Assembly (NCBI RefSeq): GCF_001865015.1
Contig: NZ_MJGV01000057.1
Coordinates: 50,517 to 114,516 of the forward strand
Direction of reading: 5' to 3'
Origin: Curtobacterium sp. MMLR14_010
GTDB taxonomy: Bacteria; Actinomycetota; Actinomycetes; Actinomycetales; Microbacteriaceae
Length of the DNA stretch: 64,000 nt
The notes beneath the pieces were generated by a model. It was not told the origin of the DNA and did no database searches. It saw only the letters and a list, made by a program, of their open reading frames with translations. How positions within the stretch are numbered: the first letter of the stretch is position 1; every line of letters starts with the position of its first letter. Of this stretch, positions 53,988-63,249 are shown piece by piece. Made by a program: the position numbers and the translations under genes.

Positions 53988-54965
53988 TCATTGCCGGTAG
54001 AGCAACGCGCGGACCTCGGCCTCTGCGGCGTGCAGCCGAGCCGGGTCGATCGTCTCCCCGTGGTCGTACGCGTCGAGCAGTCGGGGGTCGATGTAGCTCG
54101 CCCGCGCGACCGTCGGGGTGTTGCCGAGGACCTCGCTCGCGGCCTTCACCGCGTGCGACACGGCGCTCTTCCGCTTGCCCACGCCGGTCTGCGGGCCGGT
54201 CTTCGCGAGGTCGACCGCCGCGGCGACGGTGCCGTGCAGCGTCCGGAAGTCCTTCGCAGTGAACTCCTCCCCCGCGCGCTCCTTGACGTACGCGTTGATG
54301 TCCTCGGCCGACAGCGGCTCCCAGTCGGCACCGCGGGCCTCGCGGTACGACAGCAGCCGCGCGTTCGCACCGCGTCGCTTCATGCCCGCGATCACTCGGG
54401 CCAGGTCGGCGTCGTGGATCGAGGACGACCACTCCTGGTGACTCTTGCCGGGGAACGACAGCTCGATGTCGTCGCCGGAGACCTTGGCGTGCGCGCAGAG
54501 CAGCGTCGAGAGGCCGCGACTGCCGTGTTCGGTGGCGTACCGCTCGGACCCGACGCGCAGCGAGCCCTGGTCGAGCATCCGGAACGCCGCCGCGAGGGAC
54601 CGACGCTGGTCCGGCTCCGGCCGACGGAGGTCCTGCGTGACCATGCGGCGGGCGGCGGGCAACGACTCGGCGAGGGCGAGGGCCCTGTCGTACTTGATCT
54701 TGTCCATCCGGTCGCGCCAGGACGGGTGGTACATGTACTGCCGCCGACCGGCTCCGTCGAAGCCGGTCGCGATGATGTGGCCGTTCTCGTACGGCGAGAT
54801 CCAGACGTCCTCCCACGCAGGCGGGATGACGAAGTCCTCGAGGCGCTGGCGCACCTCGGGGTCCGTGACCGTGTTGCCGTCGGGGTCGCGGTACGAGTAC
54901 CCCTGTCCGCTGCGGACCCGGTGGTAGCCACGACCGTTGGTCTTGGATCTGCGGAGACGTGTCAC
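53988..54965 (-). CDS. DNA topoisomerase IB (poxvirus-type)
   Basis: 325 residues from the GTG at 54965 ([17 protein letters not shown]); an ATG at 55016 would add 17 residues, but these are not typical, and it is close to the tuf terminator. The N-terminal domain has [15 protein letters not shown] and [15 protein letters not shown]; the catalytic domain has [18 protein letters not shown] and the Tyr nucleophile in SYIDPRLL (Tyr291). The enzyme nicks one DNA strand, relaxes supercoils and reseals it without ATP. It lies between tuf and the DarT-like gene, in the same direction as both. Confidence 0.9.
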   Translation of the reverse strand: MTRLRRSKTNGRGYHRVRSGQGYSYRDPDGNTVTDPEVRQRLEDFVIPPAWEDVWISPYENGHIIATGFDGAGRRQYMYHPSWRDRMDKIKYDRALALAESLPAARRMVTQDLRRPEPDQRRSLAAAFRMLDQGSLRVGSERYATEHGSRGLSTLLCAHAKVSGDDIELSFPGKSHQEWSSSIHDADLARVIAGMKRRGANARLLSYREARGADWEPLSAEDINAYVKERAGEEFTAKDFRTLHGTVAAAVDLAKTGPQTGVGKRKSAVSHAVKAASEVLGNTPTVARASYIDPRLLDAYDHGETIDPARLHAAEAEVRALLYRQ

Positions 54966-55045
54966 TCGACCGAGCAAACACGTCGTGCCTGCTCGAGGGA
55001 GCAGGAAACGTCGCATTGCGCGTCGGGAGCCCCGGGAAAGACGAA

Positions 55046-55077
55046 AGCGGGGCCGAGCCCGAAGGCCCGACCCCGCT
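55046..55077 (-). terminator. tuf terminator
   Basis: Minus-strand RNA forms a stem of AGCGGGG with CCCCGCU, continued inward with two mismatches to a four-base loop, followed by UUUCGUCUUUC. It starts 17 bases after the tuf stop. The T-rich tail makes this the clearest intrinsic terminator in the window. Confidence 0.85.
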
Positions 55078-55094
55078 GTCGCAAGGAACCGGAG

Positions 55095-56282
55095 TTACTT
55101 GATGATCGTCTCGACCGTACCGGCACCGACCGTGCGGCCACCCTCACGGATGGCGAAACGGAGGCCCTCCTCCATGGCGATCGGCTGGATCAGCTCGACC
55201 GTCATCGAGACGGTGTCGCCGGGCATGACCATCTCGGTGCCCTCGGGCAGCGTGATGACGCCGGTGACGTCCGTGGTGCGGAAGTAGAACTGCGGGCGGT
55301 AGTTCGCGTAGAACGGGTTGTGACGGCCGCCCTCTTCCTTGTTCAGGATGTACGCGTTCGCCTTGAACTCGGTGTGCGGCGTGACCGAACCCGGCTTCAC
55401 GACGACCTGGCCGCGCTCGACGTCCTCGCGCTTGAGGCCACGAATGAGCAGACCGGTGTTGTCACCGGCGACTGCCTTGTCCAGCAGCTTGCGGAACATC
55501 TCGATGCCCGTGACCGTGGTCTTCTGGGTCGCCTTGATGCCGACGATCTCGACCTCGGAGTTGAGGTCCAGCTCGCCACGCTCGACGCGACCGGTGACGA
55601 CGGTGCCACGACCGGTGATCGTGAAGACGTCCTCGATCGGCATCAGGAAGGGCTGGTCGGTGGCGCGGATGGGGTCCGGCACGCTCTCGTCGACAGCCGC
55701 CATGAGGTCCTGGACGGACTTGACCCACTTCTCGTCGCCGTCGAGCGCCTTGAGCGCCGACACCTGCACGACGGGGGCGTCCTCGTCGAACTCCTGCGAG
55801 CCGAGGAGCTCACGGACCTCGAGCTCGACGAGCTCCAGGATCTCCTCGTCGTCCACCATGTCGGACTTGTTCAGCGCGACGACGATGTAGGGCACGCCGA
55901 CCTGGCGGGCGAGCAGCACGTGCTCACGCGTCTGGGGCATGGGACCGTCGGTGGCGGCGACCACGAGGATCGCGCCGTCCATCTGGGCCGCACCGGTGAT
56001 CATGTTCTTCACGTAGTCAGCGTGACCAGGAGCGTCGACGTGCGCGTAGTGGCGCTTCTCCGTCTGGTACTCGACGTGCGAGATGTTGATCGTGATGCCG
56101 CGCTGGCGCTCCTCGGGAGCGTTGTCGATCTGTGCGAAGTCACGGGCCTCGTTGAGGTCCGGGTACTGGTCGTGCAGAACCTTGGTGATCGCCGCCGTGA
56201 GCGTCGTCTTGCCGTGGTCGACGTGACCGATGGTTCCGATGTTGACGTGCGGCTTGGTGCGCTCGAACTTGGCCTTGGCCAC
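55095..56282 (-). CDS. tuf: Elongation factor Tu
   Basis: 395 residues. The G1 motif GHVDHGKT is at 19-26; [26 protein letters not shown] and the SALKALDG segment complete the GTPase set, followed by the two beta-barrel domains. It brings aminoacyl-tRNA to the ribosome as a GTP complex. It lies 157 bases after fusA; that spacer includes a GGCGA...TCGCC hairpin near 56390, and tuf may have its own promoter there. It is followed by an intrinsic terminator. Confidence 0.98.
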   Translation of the reverse strand: MAKAKFERTKPHVNIGTIGHVDHGKTTLTAAITKVLHDQYPDLNEARDFAQIDNAPEERQRGITINISHVEYQTEKRHYAHVDAPGHADYVKNMITGAAQMDGAILVVAATDGPMPQTREHVLLARQVGVPYIVVALNKSDMVDDEEILELVELEVRELLGSQEFDEDAPVVQVSALKALDGDEKWVKSVQDLMAAVDESVPDPIRATDQPFLMPIEDVFTITGRGTVVTGRVERGELDLNSEVEIVGIKATQKTTVTGIEMFRKLLDKAVAGDNTGLLIRGLKREDVERGQVVVKPGSVTPHTEFKANAYILNKEEGGRHNPFYANYRPQFYFRTTDVTGVITLPEGTEMVMPGDTVSMTVELIQPIAMEEGLRFAIREGGRTVGAGTVETIIK

Positions 56283-56439
56283 TGTGGGTCCTCCTCAGGA
56301 CTCGGATGCGACACCCCCGGAGGCAACCCTGTCGGGGTGCTGCTCCGTTGGTCCGCGGTGTGTGTGTCTGTACTTTACTTGGTGGCGAGGGGCCCGTCGC
56401 CGGGCGCCCCCGCCTGTGGAGAACACGCTCGAGAGAGCG

Positions 56440-58557
56440 TTACTCTCCCTTGGCCTTCGCGACGATCTCCTCGGCGACGTTCGACGGGACCTGGTTGTAG
56501 GTCTCGAAGGTCATCGAGTAGACGGCACGACCGGAGGTCTTCGAACGAAGGTCCCCGACGTAGCCGAACATCTCGGACAGCGGCACGCTCGCGCGGACCA
56601 CCTTGACGCCCGAGGCGTCCTCCATCGCGGCGATGTTGCCACGACGGGAGCTCAGGTCACCGATGACGTCGCCCATGTACTCCTCGGGCGTACGGACCTC
56701 GACGGCCATGATCGGCTCGAGGATCACCGGACCGGCCTTGCGAGCCGCTTCCTTGTACGCGATCGAGCCGGCGATCTTGAACGCCATCTCGGACGAGTCG
56801 ACGTCGTGCGCCGCGCCGTCCTTGAGGATGGCCTTCACGCCGACCGTCGGGTACCCGGCGAGGATGCCGACCTGCATGGCGTCCTGGATGCCGGCGTCCA
56901 CCGAGGGGATGTACTCACGGGGGATGCGACCACCGGTGACGGCGTTCACGAACTCGTAGACCTTCTCGGAGGTGACCTCCATCGGCTCGAGCGCGATCTG
57001 CACCTTCGCGAACTGACCGGAGCCACCGGTCTGCTTCTTGTGGGTGTAGTCGTAGCGCTCGACGACCTTCGTGAGGGTCTCGCGGTAGGCCACCTGGGGC
57101 TTGCCGACGTTCGCCTCGACGTGGAACTCACGCTTCATGCGGTCGACCAGGATGTCGAGGTGGAGCTCGCCCATGCCCTTGATCGTGGTCTGACCGGTCT
57201 CCGCGTTGAGCTCGACGCGGAACGTCGGGTCCTCCTCGGCGAGCTTCTGGATGGCCGTGGAGAGCTTCTCCTGGTCAGCCTTCGTCTTCGGCTCGATCGC
57301 GACCTCGATGACGGGCTCGGGGAACGTCATCGACTCGAGGACGACCTGGTCCTGCGGGTCGCAGAGCGTGTCGCCCGTGGTCGTGTCCTTGAGGCCGATG
57401 ACCGCGTAGATGTGACCGGCGGTGACGTTGTCGACCGGGTTCTCCTTGTTGGAGTGCATCTGGAAGATCTTGCCGATGCGCTCCTTCTTGCCCTTGGTCG
57501 AGTTGATGACCTGTGCACCGGACTCGATGTGGCCCGAGTACACGCGGACGTAGGTCAGACGACCGAAGAACGGGTGCACGGCGACCTTGAAGGCCAGCGC
57601 GGAGAAGGGCTCGGAGGCCTCCGGCTTGCGGATGATCTCCTTCTCTTCGTCCTTGACGTCGTGACCGATCATCGGCGGGACGTCGAGCGGCGACGGCAGG
57701 TAGTCGATGACCGCGTCGAGCATCGGCTGGACGCCACGGTTCTTGAACGCGGAACCGCAGAGGACCGGGTAGATCTCGCTGTTGACGGTGAGCGTGCGGA
57801 TCGCGGACTTGATCTCGGCGACCGAGAAGTCCGTGTCGCCCTCGAGGTAGCGCTCCATGAGCTCGTCGTTGGCCTCGGCCACGCGCTCGATGAGCTTCTC
57901 GCGGTACTCGGCAGCACGGTCGGCGAGGTCCGCGGGGATCTCCTCGATCTCGTACTTCGCGCCCATCTGGACGTCACCCTTCGCGTCGCCGCGCCAGGTG
58001 AGTGCACGCATCTCGACGAGGTCGACGACGCCCTCGAAGGACGACTCCGCACCGATCGGGAGCTGCAGCACGAGGGGCTCCGCACCGAGGCGGTTCACGA
58101 TCGTGTCGACGGTGAAGTAGAAGTCCGCGCCGAGCTTGTCCATCTTGTTGACGAAGCAGATGCGCGGGACGTTGTACTTGTCCGCCTGACGCCACACGGT
58201 CTCCGACTGGGGCTCGACGCCCTCCTTCCCGTCGAACACGGCGACGGCACCGTCGAGGACGCGGAGCGAGCGCTCCACCTCGACCGTGAAGTCAACGTGA
58301 CCGGGGGTGTCGATGATGTTGATCTGGTTGTTGTCCCAGAAGCAGGTCGTCGCGGCCGACGTGATCGTGATGCCGCGTTCCTGCTCCTGCGCCATCCAGT
58401 CCATCGTGGCTGCGCCGTCGTGGACTTCACCGATCTTGTGCGTGATGCCCGTGTAGAACAGGATGCGCTCGGTGGTCGTGGTCTTGCCGGCATCGATGTG
58501 CGCCATGATGCCGATGTTGCGGACCTTGTTCAGGTCGGTGAGCACGTCCTGTGCCAC
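56440..58557 (-). CDS. fusA: Elongation factor G
   Basis: 705 residues, five-domain EF-G. The GTPase P-loop AHIDAGKT is at 19-26, with [20 protein letters not shown] in the switch region and [10 protein letters not shown] as the guanine motif; domain IV has [15 protein letters not shown] at its tip. EF-G drives translocation and, with RRF, ribosome recycling. It follows rpsG by 87 bases. Confidence 0.98.
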   Translation of the reverse strand: MAQDVLTDLNKVRNIGIMAHIDAGKTTTTERILFYTGITHKIGEVHDGAATMDWMAQEQERGITITSAATTCFWDNNQINIIDTPGHVDFTVEVERSLRVLDGAVAVFDGKEGVEPQSETVWRQADKYNVPRICFVNKMDKLGADFYFTVDTIVNRLGAEPLVLQLPIGAESSFEGVVDLVEMRALTWRGDAKGDVQMGAKYEIEEIPADLADRAAEYREKLIERVAEANDELMERYLEGDTDFSVAEIKSAIRTLTVNSEIYPVLCGSAFKNRGVQPMLDAVIDYLPSPLDVPPMIGHDVKDEEKEIIRKPEASEPFSALAFKVAVHPFFGRLTYVRVYSGHIESGAQVINSTKGKKERIGKIFQMHSNKENPVDNVTAGHIYAVIGLKDTTTGDTLCDPQDQVVLESMTFPEPVIEVAIEPKTKADQEKLSTAIQKLAEEDPTFRVELNAETGQTTIKGMGELHLDILVDRMKREFHVEANVGKPQVAYRETLTKVVERYDYTHKKQTGGSGQFAKVQIALEPMEVTSEKVYEFVNAVTGGRIPREYIPSVDAGIQDAMQVGILAGYPTVGVKAILKDGAAHDVDSSEMAFKIAGSIAYKEAARKAGPVILEPIMAVEVRTPEEYMGDVIGDLSSRRGNIAAMEDASGVKVVRASVPLSEMFGYVGDLRSKTSGRAVYSMTFETYNQVPSNVAEEIVAKAKGE

Positions 58558-58644
58558 AGGGTTCCTCCGGAAGAGTTGTAGGAGAGATGGCGTCCGTCAG
58601 GGCGCCGGGGTTCTTGACCACCGGCACCCTGACGAGGCCGGTGA

Positions 58645-59115
58645 CTACCAGCGGTAGTGCGCGAAGGCCTTGTTCGACTCGGCCATCTTGTGGGTGTCCT
58701 CGCGACGCTTGACAGCGGCACCGAGGCCGTTGGAGGCGTCGAGGATCTCGTTCATGAGACGCTCGGTCATCGTCTTCTCGCGACGAGCCTTGGCGTACGA
58801 GGTCAGCCAGCGGAGCGCCAGCGTGTTCGCACGGTGCGGCTTGACCTCGACCGGGACCTGGTAGGTCGAGCCACCGACGCGGCGGCTGCGGACCTCGAGG
58901 GTCGGTCGGACGTTGTCGAGCGCCTTCTTGAGCGTGACGACGGCGTCCTGGCTGTTCTTCGACGAGACACCTTCGAGCGCGTCGTAGACGATGCGCTCGG
59001 CGAGGCCCTTCTTGCCGTCGAGGAGGATCTTGTTGACGAGCTGGCTGACGATCGGTGCGCCGTAGACGGGGTCTGCGACGACGGGGCGCTTGGGGGCTGG
59101 ACCCTTACGAGGCAT
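58645..59115 (-). CDS. rpsG: Ribosomal protein S7
   Basis: 156 residues. [18 protein letters not shown] at the start, [20 protein letters not shown] in the middle, and the C-terminal [20 protein letters not shown] are typical. S7 starts assembly of the small-subunit head. It follows rpsL by 4 bases. Confidence 0.98.
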   Translation of the reverse strand: MPRKGPAPKRPVVADPVYGAPIVSQLVNKILLDGKKGLAERIVYDALEGVSSKNSQDAVVTLKKALDNVRPTLEVRSRRVGGSTYQVPVEVKPHRANTLALRWLTSYAKARREKTMTERLMNEILDASNGLGAAVKRREDTHKMAESNKAFAHYRW

Positions 59116-59119
59116 CTGA

Positions 59120-59488
59120 CTAACCCTTCTTCGCGCCGTAGCGGCTACGCGCCTGCTTACGGTTCTTGACGGCCTGCGTGTCGAGGGCGCCTCGGATGAT
59201 CTTGTAGCGCACGCCGGGGAGGTCCTTCACACGACCGCCGCGGACGAGCACCATCGAGTGCTCCTGCAGGTTGTGGCCCTCACCCGGGATGTAGGCCGTG
59301 ACCTCGGTGCCGTTCGAGAGCTTCACACGAGCGACCTTGCGCAGTGCCGAGTTGGGCTTCTTGGGGGTGGTGGTGTAGACGCGGGTGCACACACCACGCT
59401 GCTGGGGGTTCGCCTTGAGTGCCGGCGCCTTGGTCTTGACGACCTTGGGCGTACGACCCTTGCGGACCAGCTGCTGAATAGTAGGCAA
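59120..59488 (-). CDS. rpsL: Ribosomal protein S12
   Basis: 122 residues from a TTG at 59488, chosen because it gives [11 protein letters not shown] and is preceded by AGGAGAACAG; codons upstream are not conserved. The decoding-site loops [17 protein letters not shown] and [13 protein letters not shown], where streptomycin-resistance changes occur in other bacteria, have the wild-type sequence at the lysines I can compare. First gene of the str operon; rpoB and rpoC are not adjacent. Confidence 0.98.
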   Translation of the reverse strand: MPTIQQLVRKGRTPKVVKTKAPALKANPQQRGVCTRVYTTTPKKPNSALRKVARVKLSNGTEVTAYIPGEGHNLQEHSMVLVRGGRVKDLPGVRYKIIRGALDTQAVKNRKQARSRYGAKKG

Positions 59489-59658
59489 CTGTTCTCCTGG
59501 TTCTCGCTCGTGGTTCTCTGGCCGACGCGGTCCGTCGGCATCCTCGCCCACGCAGACGACCGCCGAAGTGGCAGATCGTGGTCCGGGGGCGGACTGTCCG
59601 GTCGTGGTCATCGACCAGCCGGACTTTCAGGGCGCGCCCGAGGGCGCACACCCAGATG

Positions 59659-59687
59659 AGACTACCTGCGTCACCGGGCGAAATCAA
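59659..59687 (-). promoter_or_regulatory. rpsL (str operon) promoter
   Basis: Minus strand -35 TTGATT (59682-59687), 17-base spacer, -10 TAGTCT (59659-59664). The leader would be about 165 bases. In the rest of the 384-base gap (59489-59872) I see only GC-rich arms near 59825 (GGCCTCCCGGCCGGG) and no gene. Confidence 0.6.
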
Positions 59688-59872
59688 TCCGGGCGCGTCG
59701 CCCTGGAGGCCCGTGGTGTCGGCCGTCGGCGAACGCCGCGACCGTCGGCCGCTCCCGCTGGGCGCGGGGCGCTCCCCGTGGCCGGGCACGTCGACGAGCG
59801 GGCGGGTCCCGGAGTGGTGACCACGGCCTCCCGGCCGGGTGTGACCTGGGGTCTCGGCCAGGTGGGACGGCT

Positions 59873-61132
59873 TCAGGAACCGGTGTCCGACGAACCGTTG
59901 CCGATCGCCGAGACGAAGGTCGCACCGGCGTCCGAGAAGCCGGTGACGTAGCCGCTGGCGTTGACGTTGATCGGGCCGGCGGTCGCGGTGCCGGTGCCGG
60001 CCGGGCCGGTGAAGGCCGCGGTGAACGTCGCCGAGCCGAAGGACGACGTCGTGACCATCCACCCCTTGGTCAGCCAGCCGTCGACCTGCACGGTGGGACG
60101 GGTGTCGAGCGTCCACTTCTGGTTCGTGTAGGTGTTCGCCGGGTTCTCGCCGTAGGCGTAGAAGCTGCACCCGCTCGGTGCCGCCTCGGTCGAGGCGATG
60201 CAGGCGTCCACCCAGGCGTCGACGGCGGTCGTGGCGGCCTGCTTGCCGGCTGCCGTGAGCGAGGTGGTCATCGAGACCGGGCTGGAGCTCGTCTCGCCGA
60301 ACCCGAGGACCCGCGCCGTCGTGGCCTTGGCCGAGAACCACTTGCCGCCGTCCACGGCGACGTCGTACGTGCCGGGGAGCGCTCGCAGCGCGACCGCGCC
60401 GGAGGAGTCCGTGCGGGTGCGCTGCCCGGCGATCGCGACGGCCGTCCTCGGCGGCCCCGTCACGGCCACGTCGACCGAGCCGAGGGTCGGCGCACGGAGC
60501 TGCCACCTCGGGAAGACACCCCAGTCGGTGCCGACCTGCTCGAGCGTGAACGTCGCGGGGACCCGGCGGCCCGACTGCGTGAGGTAGACGCCCACCGTCG
60601 CGGTGTCGCCACTGCGCTCGACGGCGGCGACGCGGTAGCCGGTGACCCGGCCCGACGCCTTGGCGTACGCAGCATCGGTCAGCAGCACGTCGGACTTCGA
60701 GTGGCGGATGCCGGCAGCCGACAGGGCGTCGTCGACGTGACCGGTGCTGAGGTCGTCGAGGAAGGCCTCGACCTGGCGCTCCGGTGCGTGTGAGGCGCTG
60801 CCGACCGAGTAACCGACCAGGCCGGCGACCGCGAGCAGCACGACCGCCGTTGAGCCGGCGATGATGCCGATGAGCTGGCCGCGGCGGAGGCGCCGGCGGG
60901 GGCTGCGGGGGCTGCTGGTGCTGTTGGTGCCGGCGGGGGCGGACACCGCGGGCGGTGCCTCGTGCGTGCCGCTGATGTCGGCGATGCGGGGGACGGAGGT
61001 CCAGCCGGTGTCGGGCTGGCGGTTCTCGGCCTGGCGGTTCTCGGCCTGGCCGGTCGCGGGCTGGCGGTTCTCGGCCTGGCCGTTCGGCTGGCCGTTCTCG
61101 GCCTGGCCGGCCGCGGTCGGCTGGTCGGTCAT
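59873..61132 (-). CDS. Membrane-anchored protein of unknown function
   Basis: 419 residues from the ATG at 61132, with GGGGGA upstream. Residues 5-40 are tandem repeats of a QAENRQP type, then a Ser/Pro linker, an Arg cluster (RRRLRRG), one membrane helix (about 86-110) and a long extracytoplasmic part. The latter contains a DUF4878-like region (EAFLDDLSTGHVDDALS), a carboxypeptidase-regulatory-like beta region around 250 (VALRALPGTYDVAV) and a Gly/Thr/Ser-rich end. I do not recognise a family. Single gene between DUF6121-like and rpsL. Confidence 0.75.
   Translation of the reverse strand: MTDQPTAAGQAENGQPNGQAENRQPATGQAENRQAENRQPDTGWTSVPRIADISGTHEAPPAVSAPAGTNSTSSPRSPRRRLRRGQLIGIIAGSTAVVLLAVAGLVGYSVGSASHAPERQVEAFLDDLSTGHVDDALSAAGIRHSKSDVLLTDAAYAKASGRVTGYRVAAVERSGDTATVGVYLTQSGRRVPATFTLEQVGTDWGVFPRWQLRAPTLGSVDVAVTGPPRTAVAIAGQRTRTDSSGAVALRALPGTYDVAVDGGKWFSAKATTARVLGFGETSSSPVSMTTSLTAAGKQAATTAVDAWVDACIASTEAAPSGCSFYAYGENPANTYTNQKWTLDTRPTVQVDGWLTKGWMVTTSSFGSATFTAAFTGPAGTGTATAGPINVNASGYVTGFSDAGATFVSAIGNGSSDTGS
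61010..61112. repeat. Direct repeats coding for AENRQ units
   Basis: Several near-identical copies of GGCGGTTCTCGGCCTGGC (plus strand), coding for the QAENRQ-type units at the N terminus of the membrane-anchored protein. Unit lengths keep the frame. Confidence 0.75.
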
Positions 61133-61195
61133 GGATCCCCCGTCGTCACTGCCGGTTCGGTCCTCCGGCAGCATCGAGCCTACCGGCGACCGACG

Positions 61196-61618
61196 TCACT
61201 GCGACTGCTTGGGCTGGTGCCGCGCGAGGCTGACCCCGCCGACGACGCAGAGGAGTGCGACGACGACCGAGCTCACGACGAACGGGCCGAGGGCGTACCC
61301 GGCGGGGAACACCAGGAGCTCCGTGACGTCGTGACGGATCAGCGCGTAGCCGACCGCGCCGATGCCGAGCATGACGAGGTACGCGGTGGCGGCCGCGACG
61401 AGCCCGGTGACGCCGGGGTTGCCGTCGCGGATGCCGAGCGCGGTCGCGAACAGGACGACGACCGCTCCCCCGACGACCATGGCCGGGCCGAGGTACGGGG
61501 TCGCGTCGGTCTGGGTGATCACCTCGACGTTCGCGAGCAGGGACTCGAAACCGGTCACGGCGATCACGAGGGCGACGAACAGGACGGACGTCATCGTCGC
61601 CACGAGCCATCGGGACAT
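61196..61618 (-). CDS. Four-helix membrane protein of unknown function
   Basis: 140 residues with four hydrophobic helices (about 5-25, 45-63, 70-92, 105-130) and a short basic tail. I know of similar Microbacteriaceae proteins annotated as DUF6121, but I cannot confirm the match here. No catalytic motif. It lies between pilO and the anchored protein of 419 residues; the 126-base gap to pilO suggests a separate transcript. Confidence 0.7.
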   Translation of the reverse strand: MSRWLVATMTSVLFVALVIAVTGFESLLANVEVITQTDATPYLGPAMVVGGAVVVLFATALGIRDGNPGVTGLVAAATAYLVMLGIGAVGYALIRHDVTELLVFPAGYALGPFVVSSVVVALLCVVGGVSLARHQPKQSQ

Positions 61619-61744
61619 GCAGCGATCGTAGCGTCGAGGGCTCTGGACGTGTGCGGCTCGGTGCGGGCGAGTCCGTCCTGCGCAGGGAGGTGCTGCTGGG
61701 CGGCGGCGCTCACGGTCGCCGGTGCGATGGTCGGGCGGGCGGGA

Positions 61745-62473
61745 TCAGCCGTCGGACGCGGGGGCGTCGGTCTGCGTGCCCTGTGCTGCCTTGGCGTCGG
61801 CGAGCACGTAGACGTACCCGGAGAGGGTCCATGACGTGGACGGCGCGGACTCGCCCTCGACGCCGTCGTCCTTCTGCGAACCGATGTCGTTCACCAGGAA
61901 CAGACGGGTGCCGTGCTGCATGCCCTTCGTGAATGCGAGCGCCTGGGCGAAGTCACCCGTGACGTCGATGCTCACCGCGATCGTGGAGAAGTTCGCGGGT
62001 GTGATCGAGCTGTTCGTGACGGGCTGTGGCGCCGTGGGGACCGACGGCGATGCCACCGGGGACGGCGTCGCCGACGCGGAAGCCGAGGGCGGTGACGAGG
62101 CGGTGCTCGCGGCCGCGGCCTGCGGCGGGGTGTACGCAGCAGCGTTCGAGGTCGTGATGCCCGCCACGGTCACACCGCTGGCGAGTGCGACCTGGTCGAT
62201 CTCCTTGTAGAACGCCGCTGTGTCCGCAGTCGATGGCACGGACGCCTGAAGGGTCGTGAGGTCGGCCTTCATCGCGTCGAGCTTCTTCGACTGCGTCGCG
62301 AGACGGTCGAGTTCGGCCTGGTAGGTGCGGTTCGTCGCCTCGATGTCCTGCTGCTGGGACCGGTTCGCGGCCGCCTGGGCGAGCTGCGGCTGCACTCCGA
62401 GCAGGGCGCCGCCGGCCACGATGAGCAGGCCGACGGCCACGGCGATGACGAGTTGCAGTCGGTTCCTGGTCAC
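61745..62473 (-). CDS. pilO: Type IV pilus assembly protein PilO-like
   Basis: 242 residues from a GTG at 62473 that overlaps the pilN stop (GTGA). One membrane helix (about 7-28), a coiled-coil segment (about 35-75, SQQQDIEATNRTYQAELDRL) and a ferredoxin-like C-terminal domain split by an Ala/Pro/Ser-rich insertion (about 118-150). With PilM and PilN it forms the inner-membrane alignment platform of the pilus machine. Sequence similarity in this family is low; the call rests on topology and position after pilM-pilN. Confidence 0.8.
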   Translation of the reverse strand: MTRNRLQLVIAVAVGLLIVAGGALLGVQPQLAQAAANRSQQQDIEATNRTYQAELDRLATQSKKLDAMKADLTTLQASVPSTADTAAFYKEIDQVALASGVTVAGITTSNAAAYTPPQAAAASTASSPPSASASATPSPVASPSVPTAPQPVTNSSITPANFSTIAVSIDVTGDFAQALAFTKGMQHGTRLFLVNDIGSQKDDGVEGESAPSTSWTLSGYVYVLADAKAAQGTQTDAPASDG

Positions 62474-63249
62474 TTCGTCTCCTCCGAGTACCGGCCGTCG
62501 AACGCGCTGTCGTCGATGTGGACCGTCATGTTCACGGTGTAGTGCCGCGTGGTCTCGTCGAGCGTCACGGCATCGACGTTCGCGTCGACGAATCCGGGGA
62601 GCCCGTGCACCCGGTCGAGCCAGTCGGGGACCGACGGCAGCGTCGGGCTGTCGGCCTCGAACCCGAGCGTCGCGACGCGGGCGCCTTCGAGCGGCGTCGA
62701 GGCCTGTGCGTAGGTCGCGAGCGGTGATGCCGAGTCCACGTCGATGCCGGAGATCGTCACCCCGGTGGGCAGGGAGTCCTGCACCTGCTGGAGGTAGGAG
62801 CTCCAGTCGATCTCCGTGGACCCGCCGACCGCCTGCCCTGCCTGGACGAGCCCGGTCCGCGCTTCGGTGTCGCGGACCGCCGAGTACTGCCCCTGCTGCT
62901 GCAGGAGCGAGGTGCTCTGGGACTGGGCGAGTCGGAGGTGCTGCTCCGCCGAGACGTTCGTCACGGTCGCCGCACCGACGCCCAGCACGGTCGCCACGCC
63001 GACGACGACGACACCGAGCCAGGCGCGCCGAGCGATCGTCCGCTGCCGACGGTCGATGAGGACCTCGGTGGGCAGCAGGTCGACGCGCGGCACGCCGCCG
63101 ATGACGAGCGCCTTGCCCGCACCACGGCGTTGCTGCTTCGAGCGCTCGCCCTGGTCCTCCACGACCCGGGTGACCGGCATCCGCACACCACGCTGTTTCG
63201 GGCGCCGCGTCGACTTCTCGCCGGTCGGCTTCTCCAGGATCTCCGTCAT
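62470..63249 (-). CDS. pilN: Type IV pilus assembly protein PilN-like
   Basis: 259 residues. A long basic cytoplasmic N terminus (1-74), ending in VPRVDLLPTEVLIDRRQR, precedes one helix (about 77-98), a coiled region and a PilN-like domain (about 145-250). The NLLP-type motif that docks in PilM is seen as DLLP at about residues 57-60. The ATG overlaps the pilM stop (ATGA). Confidence 0.82.
   Translation of the reverse strand: MTEILEKPTGEKSTRRPKQRGVRMPVTRVVEDQGERSKQQRRGAGKALVIGGVPRVDLLPTEVLIDRRQRTIARRAWLGVVVVGVATVLGVGAATVTNVSAEQHLRLAQSQSTSLLQQQGQYSAVRDTEARTGLVQAGQAVGGSTEIDWSSYLQQVQDSLPTGVTISGIDVDSASPLATYAQASTPLEGARVATLGFEADSPTLPSVPDWLDRVHGLPGFVDANVDAVTLDETTRHYTVNMTVHIDDSAFDGRYSEETK

Noticed and set aside
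56230-58581. Plus-strand open frame of about 783 codons opposite fusA
   Set aside because: Antisense of EF-G; composition is Leu/Val/Asp/Arg-rich and without any motif.
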